The translations under genes and the position numbers were made by a program. Under the pieces are notes generated by a model, which saw nothing but the letters and a program-made list of their open reading frames with translations, was not told where the DNA came from and did no database searches. Of a stretch of DNA of 64,000 nucleotides, positions 46,109 to 55,832 are shown in pieces (positions within the stretch are counted from its first letter, which is position 1; every line of letters begins with the position of its first letter). The stretch covers positions 21,970,815 to 22,034,814 of the forward strand of contig CM119269.1 in the NCBI GenBank assembly GCA_051294375.1, given 5' to 3'. The DNA is from Paraspadella gotoi (taxonomy: Eukaryota > Chaetognatha).

Positions 46109-46134
46109 CCACGTTCTCTCTTGTTCAAAGTCAT
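45745..46134 (-). CDS. Gene B, first exon (probable start)
   Basis: ATG at 46132-46134, 130 codons, donor ATGAGG|GTGAGG, exit phase 0. It reads MTLNKRERG then a serine run, KYEEEKEALVGKEEEGKEEK, GYDYQYVEEEEQEEG, HSGRRRLLTAASLQRIKDRI, an Asn-rich run and NREMMRKILEMR. The serine run comes from (GAC)n read on the opposite strand. I chose this start because the upstream exon (gene A exon 7) ends in a stop and a telomere-like spacer separates them. An acceptor AATAAG just before is an alternative. Confidence 0.6.
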
Positions 46135-46199
46135 TGTCTTTCGGCCTTATTTTCCCCAAAACGTCCCATTTTCATCTTTATTTCCGAGTTTAAAAAAAT

Positions 46200-46500
46200 G
46201 TTTTTAAGTTCGAAGATTAAGTTTTAAATTAAAAATTAAGATTAAATTTTAAGAGATAAGGTTAACCGTTAACAATGAGGTTAGGGATTAAGGATATGGA
46301 TTAGGTTAGTGATTAGGTGGTTAGGGTTAGGTTAGTGATTAGGGTTAAACATTAAGGGTTAGAGTTAGATTAAGGTTAATGATTAAATTTAATGATTATT
46401 GTTTAGTGTTAAGGATTATGGTTAAGTTTTAAGTTTAAGAAATAGAGTTTTGGGTTTTATAAAAATTGAAATTAAATATTAAAGTTTAAATAACGTTGAT
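46200..46500 (+). repeat. Degenerate telomere-like spacer
   Basis: GGTTAGGGTTAGGTTAGTGAT, GGATTAGG and AAGGTTAA words fill about 250 bases between gene A and gene B. They resemble decayed TTAGGG repeats. No gene. Confidence 0.65.
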
Positions 46501-46503
46501 AGA

Positions 46504-46742
46504 TTAGGGAACTGAAATGGGTCGGTTTTGAAAAAGAGAGCCTGTCTTTCTTTGTGTCGGCGCCGCAGCCGCCGCTGGAGCCGCAGCCGCCGCCGCTTCA
46601 TCCCCCGTCGAGGTCAGCGTCCTCCTCGCGGGAATCCACGTCAGTTGATTGACTTGTTCATTTGTTTTTCTTCCGAAATTCGATCTTTTGCCGTCGGTGT
46701 CGTCGCCCTTGGAAACGACGACGTTGTGGATGTTTTTGTGGT

Positions 46743-46774
<32 letters not shown>

Positions 46775-46818
46775 TGATCGGCATCTTTTAACCCAAGGTT
46801 TGAATCGAGGGGAGTAGC
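46504..46818 (-). CDS. Gene A, exon 7 (last exon)
   Basis: Acceptor TTTTCTTTAG, entry phase 0 fitting exon 6, 315 bases ending at TAA 46504-46506. It reads ATPLDSNLGLKDADH, an alanine run from (GCC)n, HKNIHNVVVSKGDD, then NEQVNQLTWIPARRTLTSTG, a second Ala-rich stretch and TGSLFQNRPISVP. The 3' end overlaps a short element, shared with 38.03 kb, around CCCATTTCA. If a donor were hidden there, the gene could continue into gene B; I see none. Confidence 0.6.
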
Positions 46819-46834
46819 CTAAAGAAAATCAGAA

Positions 46835-46868
46835 GATATATATATATATATATATATANNNNNNNNNN

Positions 46869-46904
<36 letters not shown>

Positions 46905-46905
46905 C
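46835..46905 (+). repeat. (TA)n and (TC)n microsatellites
   Basis: A (TA)n run, a 10-N gap at 46859-46868 and a (TC)n run stand in the intron between exons 6 and 7 of gene A, just upstream of the exon 7 acceptor on the transcript. Confidence 0.9.
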
Positions 46906-47164
46906 CAAGGCATTGTTATGAAAGCAAGTTGAAGTTAGGTAACGCTCTCTTGTTTACGGTTAATTGCTGCGCTCGGTGTTTATATGTTTACGTGATAATT
47001 GATTTAGGGAGACCTTACATCATTCTCTCTTTCATTTGTTCATTTATTTGTTAATTAATTTATTTATTTATTCATTAAATTATCTATTTATAGTTTCATT
47101 TATTTATTCATATTTTTATTTATTTATTTTTTTAAATATTTATTTATCAAAATAAATCTCTCAC

Positions 47165-47799
47165 CCGATTCCTCTTCTCTTCATCTCCAATCTGACTTCT
47201 TTTCGCATCAAATCTTTCAATTCTCTCCGACCTTCGACCTTCAATTTCCTCCGACCTTCGACCTTCAATTTTCTCTGACCTTCGACCTCCAATTCTCTCC
47301 GACCTTCGACCTCCAATTCTCTCCGACCTTTGACCTCCAATTCTTTCCGACCTCCGATCTTCATATCTTCGATCTTCCACAGATAAATTTCTCCAGTGAG
47401 AGAGAGACGGCAGCGCTTCAGGGGATTTCACAGATTTGAGTGATGCACCTTCACCGCGAATTTCATTCACAGACTCACAATCGACTTCGCGAAAAGTGGG
47501 TGATTTCACAACATCTCGGGATCTGGTTTCTCTGAGTCCGAGTTCCGAACCGGTCTTTCCTCTGAGGGCGTGGCCCTCTCCATGGACCAAATTATCCGCC
47601 GACTTTTTCGAGGCGTCCACATTGATCGATCGATTTCCCCGAGAGGCTCGTCCGCCAGTTACGGAGCCATTGACGCCGCCTTCTCTGCCCAGGGTCGATC
47701 TTTTGCCGGAGACTTCGGCTTGACCAGCGCTGCGGATCGCGACGACGCTTTTCTTGGAAAATCGCGCCGGCAAATCAACGTTCTCGCCAATTAGCTGAA

Positions 47800-47848
<49 letters not shown>

Positions 47849-48331
47849 CTCGAATTCTTTAACCCCAATGATATCGTCGAGTGCTTCGTCGAAGAGAGAC
47901 TTCTCGGCGCGGACGGATGATTCCGAGTGAGTGCGTCCGGAGAAGACGCCGACAGAGGAAGGCCACGTGACGAGGTCGTCGTCGTCGTCGTCGTCGTTTC
48001 CCAAAGCTTCCTTCATCGCTTCCAACGACGACGCCGACAGCGCCGCCGCTTTTCGATCGACGCCGCGACGTCTACGAGACGGCGCCGGTCGGTTCCGTTC
48101 GATTCCGTCATCGGATCGATTCCATTCTTGACTCGAACGATCTTCTTCCATCGTCAGGATTCCATCGCTCCGACTCATCGAGTCTTCGTCGCCGGAATCG
48201 ACATGATCCTCGAGGGTCACGTGACCCTCCATCTCCTTCGATCTTCGATCTTCTCTTTCGTCGTCTTCCGATTCCTCGATATTTCCTGCTTGGTCGCCTA
48301 TCGCGCCCCAACCTGCTTGCCAGAGCTTGTC
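47165..48331 (-). CDS. Gene A, exon 6 (large)
   Basis: Acceptor AAAAAATCAG, donor AATCGG|GTGAGA, 389 codons, phase 0 at both ends. It begins DKLWQAGWGAIGDQAGN, then acidic (HVTLEDHVDSGDEDSMSRSD), ASSLEAMKEALGND with an Asp run, SLFDEALDDIIGVKEFE, a run of about 16 Gly from (GGC)n, a Ser/Arg/Gly-rich stretch, and near the end an 8-residue tandem repeat of the type RRSERIGG (about seven copies). Composition suggests an intrinsically disordered protein, perhaps nuclear. No known domain. Confidence 0.75.
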
Positions 48332-48641
48332 CTGATTTTTTTGGAGGAAAGCATTTCATTTTAAATAGATAAAACTAACTTTACTAACCAACTAATTTAT
48401 AAGCTAACATTACTACAACTAATCAACTACATTTTACTAACTTGACTACAATTAACTAACAAACTACAACTAACTAATCTGAAATCTCATTTTTAATTTT
48501 AAATCGATTTAACTTACTTTACTAATTTAGCCAACGAATTTCTAAAATAACTACATTTTACTAACATGACCTCAATTTTCTAACAAACTAATAAACTACA
48601 GCAACTTTACTTCCAAGTCTCCCAAACATTCTTCAACTCAC
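48332..48641. other. Intron 5 of gene A
   Basis: AT-rich with repeated ACTAACAAACTAC and TTTTACTAACTTGAC words, a loose minisatellite of about 30 bases. No exon. Confidence 0.6.
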
Positions 48642-48782
48642 GAAATTTCTTCCTGATCGATTAACGGATTCGTCGTCATCGTCATCGTCGTCGTCGTCGT
48701 CGTCGTCAAAATCGTAGTCGTCGTCAGTGTCGTCGAATTCTAATAATAGATCCGGAGATTCGCTCAGTGATTCTTCTTCATC
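48642..48782 (-). CDS. Gene A, exon 5
   Basis: Acceptor TTTATTTCAG, donor AATTTC|GTGAGT, 47 codons, phase 0 at both ends. It reads DEEESLSESPDLLLEFDDTD then a run of Asp and ESVNRSGRNF. The Asp run comes from (GAC)n on the coding strand. Confidence 0.72.
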
Positions 48783-49485
48783 CTGAAATAAATAAAAATT
48801 CTATGAAATATATTAAGTTTTAAAAATGTCAAACTAGAAGCAAAGTTCGAGGATAAATCGAGGGCCACGTCATCAACAACTATAACGCAGACGCCTACGT
48901 CAAAAAACTAACCGCTACGCCAACGTCAACGTCACTGAAAACGCCAACAAAAATTTAAACACCAAAGCCAACTCTGTGGCGAACGACGATACCATTTTAA
49001 ACGCAAACAGTCATCACTATCACAGAAGCCAACGCCAACATCAAAAGCCAACGCCAACCTCATAAGCCAACGCCAACATCAGAAGCCAATGCCAACATCA
49101 GAAGCCAACGCCAATATCAGAACCAGTCAAACTGGGAGAGGCCTGGGAGTAAGAGAGAGAAAAAGTGTGAGTGAAAAACCTAAACCCTGGGCTCGACCCT
49201 GAATCCTCGGGAGGAGAATGAGAAGGAGGAAGAGGATGATAAGGAGGGGATGCTCGGGTGTGAGGCCCTATTGGCTTTTTCTGGTCATACCAAAGCCAAC
49301 GCCAACATCAAAGCCAACGCCAACATCAAAAGCCAACGCCAACATCAAAAGCCAACGCCAACATCAAAGCTAACACCATCAGTGAAAACCAACGTCAGTG
49401 CCAAAACCAATCCCAAACCCCTAACCCTAACCCTAACCCAAATCCAAACCCCAAACCCCTAACTCCTAACCCTAACCCAACTCAC
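48783..49485 (+). repeat. Intron 4 of gene A: AACGCCAACATC repeats and CCCTAA
   Basis: From about 48890 to 49140 and 49290-49400 the words AGCCAACGCCAACATCA recur (unit about 18 bases), interrupted at 49140-49260 by a G-rich piece. Positions 49412-49480 hold CCCTAACCCTAACCCTAA and variants, a short telomere-like tract ending next to the exon 4 donor. No exon. Confidence 0.8.
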
Positions 49486-49512
49486 CGTGGCTTTAGATTT
49501 CGAAGTCCGCCC

Positions 49513-49548
<36 letters not shown>

Positions 49549-49703
49549 TCGTTTTTCATCATCATCATCATCATCGTCCTCGTCGCCAATTCCACCGCCG
49601 AACCCCAACGCCTCGCACGGCGCCACCTCTTGAGTCTTCAGCGTCGACGCCATCCAATGCCACGACGCCGGCGCGAGGGAAGTGAAGAATTCATGCAGCG
49701 CCC
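49486..49703 (-). CDS. Gene A, exon 4, with His run
   Basis: Acceptor GGATCCACCAG, entry phase 1 fitting exon 3, strong donor GCCACG|GTGAGT, exit phase 0. It reads ALHEFFTSLAPASWHWMAST, LKTQEVAPCEALGFGGG, IGDEDDDDDDDEKR, 12 histidines and GRTSKSKAT. The His run is encoded by (CAT)n. Reading upstream of the ATG at 49653 into the acceptor restores the frame with exon 3, so that ATG is internal. Confidence 0.75.
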
Positions 49704-49739
49704 CTGGTGGATCCGGAATTTTAAGGCTCCCTTTTCATA

Positions 49740-50091
49740 GATTGCTATTTTGTTATTTAAAGATTAGGTTGAATGGTTATAGAATAGTTTTGGGGATTAG
49801 GTTATTATTAAGGTTAAGATTTAGGTTAGTGATGAGGGTTAAAGATTAAAATTAATAGTTAGGTTAAATATTGGTATAAAGAAACAAAGATTAAATGCTT
49901 TTGAGGATTGTCAAGCACGTATGAAGTAGAAAATGACGACGACGCTGACGACGACGATGATAACCACGACGACGATGCAAGCGACGAACAAAAGTATGCA
50001 GACGCCGTCGTCCGCCGCCGCCCGCCGAAGCAGCGCCGCCGCCCACTGCAGCAGACGCCGCCGACCGCCGCAGCAGCGCCCCTCCACTTAC
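49740..50091. other. Intron 3 of gene A
   Basis: Contains decayed GGTTAGTG/GGTTAAAG words at 49765-49870, a (GAC)n-rich segment at 49930-50000 and GCCGCC-rich sequence up to the exon 3 donor. The open frame across the GCC part is a read-through of exon 3 past its GTAAGT. Confidence 0.6.
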
Positions 50092-50331
50092 CCAACTCTC
50101 CAACGGCGTCGCTAAGAATTTCCTTCCACGCGACGCCGGTTCGATTTCTATCTTTGAAGACGGCGACGGCGTGTTCTCCCGTCTCGAGATGGCGCGCTTC
50201 TCTCATTCGACGCCATTTTGACGGCGCCGTCCGAGCGTCGTAGAAAACCGGCGCTCCTTTCGAGACGGCATCGGTTTTGACGCTTGGACCGGAAGTGGGC
50301 GTGGCTGAGAATGACAAGCGCGTCTCGCTGC
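50092..50331 (-). CDS. Gene A, exon 3
   Basis: A pyrimidine-rich acceptor (CGACCCTTCCCAACTAG), 240 bases, entry and exit phase 1, strong donor GTTGG|GTAAGT. It reads ETRLSFSATPTSGPSVKTDA, VSKGAPVFYDARTAPSKWRR and TGEHAVAVFKDRNRTGVAWK then EILSDAVGELG. This is the most globular-looking part of gene A. No family recognised. Confidence 0.75.
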
Positions 50332-50997
50332 CTAGTTGGGAAGGGTCGAGGAGGAATTTAACATGGAAGCTTTTGACATGACATGACATGTGACATTACG
50401 AGGTCTCAAAATAATTTAGATGTTAATATGTTATGTTTTGTTTTTATTACGACGGGAGAACTGATTATATTATGCCTTATATTGTTTTTTTTTATTTCTA
50501 CTTGTACAAAGCATAATTTTGTTAACTTTTCTTTTTAGGAAATTGTATTACAAACAATCTCCCAAATGTATTAATGTAAAGAACAGAACAGAGTCGATAC
50601 GCGCGTTCAAAAAATTATAATTAAAAATAAAAGAACAGCGGCGTTGAGGTTTCATAAATTCAAATCCCAACGTAAGATAAGTCAAACGTAACTTAAACTT
50701 AACATAATTCAACGTATATAACTTAACTGGATTCATCGTTGGGACTTAAAAAAGGTTTCGGTGACAAAGGACGAATCTCCTCTTTTCTCTTTCTTCGATC
50801 TTTTAGTTTCTGAATCAAAAAAAAAAGAAAGTTCGGCCTTTTTAGTTGCGCAACTCTATAAGTCACTTTTTGGTCGGTCTGTCGGTCCGTCGGTATGTCC
50901 GTCCGTCGGTCCGTCCCACTTACGTTAAGCGCCGCCTTCAGGAAATCCTAAAACTATAAGGAATAAAAACACAATAATATCATATTTATAAATAAAC
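50332..50997. other. Intron 2 of gene A
   Basis: AT-rich. Contains a TCGGTCTGTCGGTCCGTCGG patch at 50875-50925 (short GTCGGTCC repeats) and TGACATGACATG near 50375. No exon. Confidence 0.55.
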
Positions 50998-51124
50998 TAT
51001 GATGTTCGACCTTCTTTCCATCTTTTTTCTCCTCTTCCTCTTCCTCCTCCAACCAACTTTCTCTTTCTGGAACTGAAGACGTCAGAGGATCGCGAAAGAT
51101 TTGCGGTTCTGTCACGGGGAAGTC
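50998..51124 (-). CDS. Gene A, exon 2
   Basis: Acceptor AAATTTCCAAG, entry phase 0. It reads DFPVTEPQIFRDPLTSSVPE, RESWLEEEEEEEKKDGKK and VEHH, then leaves in phase 1 at ATCATA|GTTTAT, which fits exon 3. A second possible donor (AAGAAG|GTCGAA) would give phase 0 and break the join, so I prefer the first. Confidence 0.65.
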
Positions 51125-51282
51125 CTTGGAAATTTTAAAGATAAGAACTGTAAATCAATGACCAAATGTTTATAATTGTGAAGTAATCAAATAATTTAGC
51201 CAATATCTATTTCATTAAACTTTTCAAATATAGAAATAAATATAATAAGTATTCTTAATAGTTAAGACTAAATAGAAAGAGA

Positions 51283-51284
<2 letters not shown>

Positions 51285-51321
<37 letters not shown>

Positions 51322-51374
51322 TTCCTCACCTGAAAGTCTTCTTAAGCAGCACGTTCATCTCTCTCTCTCTCTCA

Positions 51375-51417
<43 letters not shown>

Positions 51418-51717
51418 CTCGATTACCCTCACCTGAAATGTCTTCTCAAGCAGACGTTCATCTCTCTCTCTTTCTCTCTCTCTCTCGATTACCCTCACCT
51501 AAAATGTCTTCCCAAGCAGACGTTCATCTCTCTCTCTCTCTCTCTTGATTACCCTCACCTGAAATGTTTTCTCAAGCAGACGTTCATCTCTCTCTCTCTC
51601 TCTCTCTCTCTCTTGATTACCCTCACCTGAAACGTCTTCTCAAGCAGACGTTCATCTCTCTCTCTCTCTCTCTCTCTCTCGATTACCCTCACCTGAAATG
51701 TCTTTTCAAGCAGACGT

Positions 51718-51755
<38 letters not shown>

Positions 51756-51791
51756 TTCCTCACCTGAAATGTCTTCTCAAGCAGACGTTCA

Positions 51792-51824
<33 letters not shown>

Positions 51825-51982
51825 AATTACCCTCACCTGAAATGTCTTCTCAGGCAGACGTTCATCTCTTTCTTTCTCTCTCTCTTCGATTACCCTCACC
51901 TAAAATGTCTTCCCAAGCAGACGTTCATCTCTCTCTCTCTTCTTGATTACCCTCACCTGAAATGTCTTCTCAAGCAGACGTT

Positions 51983-52018
<36 letters not shown>

Positions 52019-52103
52019 TACCCTCACCTGAAATGTCTTTCTCAAGCAGACGTTCATATCTCTCTCTCTCTCTCTCTCTCCTCTCTCTCTCGATTACCCT
52101 CAC
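51285..52103 (-). repeat. Tandem array of exon-1 splice junctions and (CT)n
   Basis: Eleven complete units precede the real exon 1 junction. Each has, on the transcript, GAACGTCTGCTTGAGAAGAC, ATTTCAG, then GTGAGGGTAAT or GTGAGGAAAT and a (GA)n tract; unit lengths are about 57-77 bases, set by the GA length. Eleven copies plus the exon itself make 12 donor sites in a row. Copies differ by single bases (TTTCAG or TTTTAG before the GT), and the GTGAG is kept in all. Confidence 0.85.
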
Positions 52104-52199
52104 CTGAAATGTCTTCTCAAGCAGACGTTCATCGTCATCGTAGTCGATGGAAGTCCTGACCCAATCCGGCATCGCGCCCTCGGGATCTCCTTGAGCCAT
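52104..52199 (-). CDS. Gene A, exon 1 with start codon
   Basis: ATG at 52197-52199 (ACTATGGCT), 32 codons, donor TTTCAG|GTGAGG in phase 0. It reads MAQGDPEGAMPDWVRTSI then DYDDDERLLEKTFQ. The exon end is the last unit of the junction array. Together the seven exons give 2304 bases, 768 codons including stop, with all six phase joins consistent. Confidence 0.72.
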
Positions 52200-52244
52200 A
52201 GTGAATACATAAATATAAAAATCTTAAAAGAATAGGATCGAGCC

Positions 52245-52530
52245 TTCCTTCAATGATAACCAAATAATGATGCGATGATAACCAAATGATTGATGCGATG
52301 ATAACCAAATGATTGATGCGATGATGACCAAATATTGATGCGATGATAACCAATAATTGATGCGATGATAACCAAATGATCGATGTGATGATAACCAAAT
52401 GATTGATATGATAATAACCAAATGGTTGATGCGATGATAGTCATTCATTGATGTGATGATAATTATTCATTGATACGATGATAGTCATTCATTGATACGA
52501 TGATAGTCATTCATTGACGCAATGAATCAT
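52245..52530 (+). repeat. 23-bp minisatellite upstream of gene A
   Basis: Units of ATTGATGCGATGATAACCAA plus ATG repeat about 11 times, the last ones drifting to GATAGTCATTC. It lies 45 bases upstream of the gene A start codon, in the likely 5' UTR or promoter region. Confidence 0.85.
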
Positions 52531-53452
52531 TCATCATAAATAAAACAAACAAATGCGTGTATGAGTGAAAGAGAGAGAGAAAGAGAGAGAGAGGGAGAAA
52601 GAAAGAGAGAGAGAAAGAAAGAGAATAGATCCACGAAAATCTCGGATGTAAATTTGAGATTTTGCATTGAAAAAAAAGCGCGGAATAAATGGCGATAATA
52701 AAAGTTTTTAAAAGGAAAAAAATAATCAATTTTTTTCAAAAAACGATCACGCAAAAGATTGTACAGAGAGAGAGAAAGACAGAGAAAAACAGAAAGAGAA
52801 AGCTAGGCAGCTGAACAGTAGTCACTGCAAAGCCTGAACTCGTTTTTAAAGGGTTCAGAAAAAGACAGCAACTGACAAAAATAAGAAAAAATAAGAATTT
52901 TTTTTTTTTTTTTATATTTCAAAAATAATAAAACAGAGAGTTACATAAAGACGTAAAGTGACATAAAAGACAATGACCTTATGACTAAAATAACCCAAAA
53001 TGATATAACGACATACAACGACATGACACAATGACGTAATGAATTAAGGACCAAACATGACTAAAATGACGTAAAGAAACGTTATTTTTTTTTTTTAATG
53101 AAAATGACATATTTGTTGTACCAATTTCTAAATGACGTAAAATGACGTAAATGACATTTATGATGTAATGACTAAAGGATTAAACATGACTTAACATTAC
53201 CCAGACAATAAGCATGGACATCAAGGTTAAAGTTTAAATTAAGGTTAAGGGTAATTTTTAATTTTTAGATAATGTTTAAGTTTAAGTTAGTGTTAAAGTC
53301 ATGGTTTGTGCAAAGGCAATTTAATTATTTAATTATGTTTTATTAGTGTAAAAAGACTGATTCTATTTAATATTTAATATATTTTTTTTAACGACAATGA
53401 CAATGACAATGACACAATAAAATAGTCAAAACTATATAGGAGCTAAAATGGC
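52531..53452. other. AT-rich, GA tract and ATGACNTAA words
   Basis: (GA)n-rich at 52565-52625 and 52765-52800; TGACATAAAGACGTAAAGTG and ATGACGTAA-type short repeats at 52945-53200; GGTTAAAGTTTAAATTAAGG at 53220-53300. No gene. Confidence 0.6.
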
Positions 53453-55832
53453 GTTTTTTTTTTTTATTTTATTTATTTATTTTTTATTTATTTTTTTTAA
53501 TGAAATATGACTAACAATACAAAACAATACACAATACACAATACTCTTATCTTATTCATCTTAATATCAAATTTTAAAAATTTAGCTAAATAAATTTAAA
53601 AACTTTAGCTAAATAAAGTCCAATAACAACTCTAACATTTTTAATCAAGTTACCCCATTCTATTTGACCATCCCCGTTCACCTACCTAAATACCCACAAT
53701 TAAAACAGTTTTCTCGAAACCTCTTAACCTCCCATTTAATTTTGCAACCCAATATTCTCTTTCTAATACAAAACCCTCATCTTATTCATCTTAATATCAA
53801 ATTTTAAAAAACTTTAGCTAAATAAAGTCCAATAACCAACTCTAACATTTTTAATCAAGTTGCCCCATTCTATATGACCATCCCCGTTTATCTTACCTAA
53901 ATACCCACCAATTAAAACAGTTTTCTCGAAACCTCTTAACCTCCCATTTAATTTTGCAACCCAATATTCCTCTTCTAATTCCTTTCTTAAGTGTTTTTAA
54001 AAACATATTCCATAATCTGTCCACCGTTATTTCAACCCTCCTCATTCTCTCCCCTCTCATTTTCATTACTATAGACCTTAACATATAACCTAACTTATTT
54101 CTTAGTTTAACCTTAACTCCTCTTCCAGTTAAACCTAGTCCCATCTCCTTCTTGTCAACTCTCCTGTCATCCAATCTCAACAAAGTCACACTTAACTTTT
54201 CCCACAATCTAATTACCACTTCACACTCTATTACAGTATGCCATCGTTCTCTGTCTGCTAACCACCACAGCTGACATACACCATCACCTCTACCCAAATA
54301 TGCATGATCCATGTATGCAGTCCAAAAATTTAAATTAATCTGTCGCCACACAGCAGTCCTAACATAATAAGAAATTTTCGATCCCATTAAGGCACTCCAT
54401 ATTCCTGTCACTGATCCTGTAAACTCAGCCCAAAGCTCTGTCCCATTTCTCCTCATAATGTCTTAGTACTATGATATTAGACCTTAATGTTTGAGTAAAC
54501 TTCAGCGTAAGTAATTTCTGACAATTTCCTTTCTCCTCTGTGTGTTTCTATTAAATAATCAGATGGATCATCAGTCAGAACAACAGCCTCCATTTTTTGT
54601 CTCACCATACATTGCACGTCAAACATTGCTCTCCTTTGACTCCTCTGAGTCTCACTCATTGGCATATTTTAAAAATTGACCAACTGTCCTAATGCCACGG
54701 GTTAAGAGACTACCCAAAAGTGCTCCCCGAGGCTGCAACATTTCACCTTTCTCATCTGTCACACTAGGATTAAAAAATAACTCATAACTATCCGTTGGAG
54801 AATTTCCTGGTTTAAATTTCGTTGTTAAGTCAGACCACGCTCTAAAGACTTCAGCAAAATCCTTTGACAACTGCAGTTAGTCCTCTCTCTTTTGCCTTCA
54901 AAAAGCTAAACCATAAAGCCCATTAACATTTGAGCCAATCAATTTCCAGCTAAAACTCTTGGAAACGAATCTTCAGGCATGGCAAGCAACCTTTTGACCC
55001 ACATAATGCGCTTGTCTCTAATGTCAACTAATTGAGCACCACCTCGTGAGTATGAATCTTTCAATCTGTCTTTTGCTACCTCTTTCCTACCAGTAAACAT
55101 CCAATTAATAACTTCTGTTTTCTATAGTCTCTATATCACCCCATGGAGGTGTCAGAACCTCAGTTCTGTACCACAATGTAGAATACAAAAAAACATTAGC
55201 CACTTTTGCTTTCCCTAATGTCGACACAGGTCTTCCTTTCCACAGACTCAATTTAGACCTAATTCCAGCAAAAACGGGGGTAAAATTCGCTCCAATCAAA
55301 TCACCATGTCCAACCCATAAACCTAAAACCTTAACCATATCTTTCCATGTTATACCACAAAAATTATTACTACTTCCCTTCAATGGCCCTAACCAAATCC
55401 CTACCGACTTATTCCTATTAACTCTTGAACCTGCAGCCCATTCATAACGAGCAGCTTTATTCATAAACCTCTCAACCGAAATCTCCGACCCAAGGAAACC
55501 TTGTGTATCATCCACATAAACTCCTACTTTTCTTTCAGAATTCCTAACTCTATACCTAATATATTATTATCTTTCCTAACTGAAGTAGCAAAAACTTCAG
55601 CTACTAAGATATATAAAGGCATGGATGGAGAATCGCCCTGCCTTAACCCTCTATCAACTCTAATCTCATCTGACCAATGACCATTCACCAAAATTCTACT
55701 GGTTACCATATTATAAAATGTTTTAACCCATTTTCTCAGATTTTCTCCAAATCCATATTTCCGTAAAGCTTTTAAAACAAAACTGTGTTCAACTCTCGTC
55801 AAAACATTTCTCAAGATCCAGAAAAACTAATA
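53453..55832 (-). mobile_element. 5'-truncated non-LTR retrotransposon
   Basis: The minus strand encodes a reverse transcriptase from the palm region on. It begins at FLDLEK with the following DRVEHSF split by a frameshift. Then come RGLRQGDSPSMPLYIL, YVDD at the catalytic box (VGVYVDDTQG), and a C-terminal region with WRQINLNFWTAYMDHAYLG and a C..H..C knuckle (VCQLWWLADRERWHTVIEC). At least four frameshifts break it (55814-55524, 55515-55105, 54870-54652, 54665-54477, 54456-53893). It ends in an A-rich tail (T-rich on plus, 53453-53500). The motifs fit the L1/Tx1 group. It is not functional. Confidence 0.85.
53535..53975 (-). repeat. Tandem duplication of the retrotransposon 3' end
   Basis: About 240 bases at 53535-53770 repeat at 53780-53975. 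Shared words are TTATTCATCTTAATATCAAA, TTTAGCTAAATAAA, ATTTTTAATCAAGTT and CAGTTTTCTCGAAACCTCTT. The second unit includes the stop of the last ORF; the first is an extra copy carrying the same ORF end. Confidence 0.8.

Noticed and set aside
47436-48364. Plus-strand ORFs opposite gene A exon 6
   Set aside because: They are shadows of a phase-matched 389-codon minus exon with biased codons.
51285-52135. CRISPR-like array (regular repeats with spacers)
   Set aside because: The 'spacers' are all (CT)n and the repeat is a splice junction of the adjacent gene; the genome is eukaryotic.
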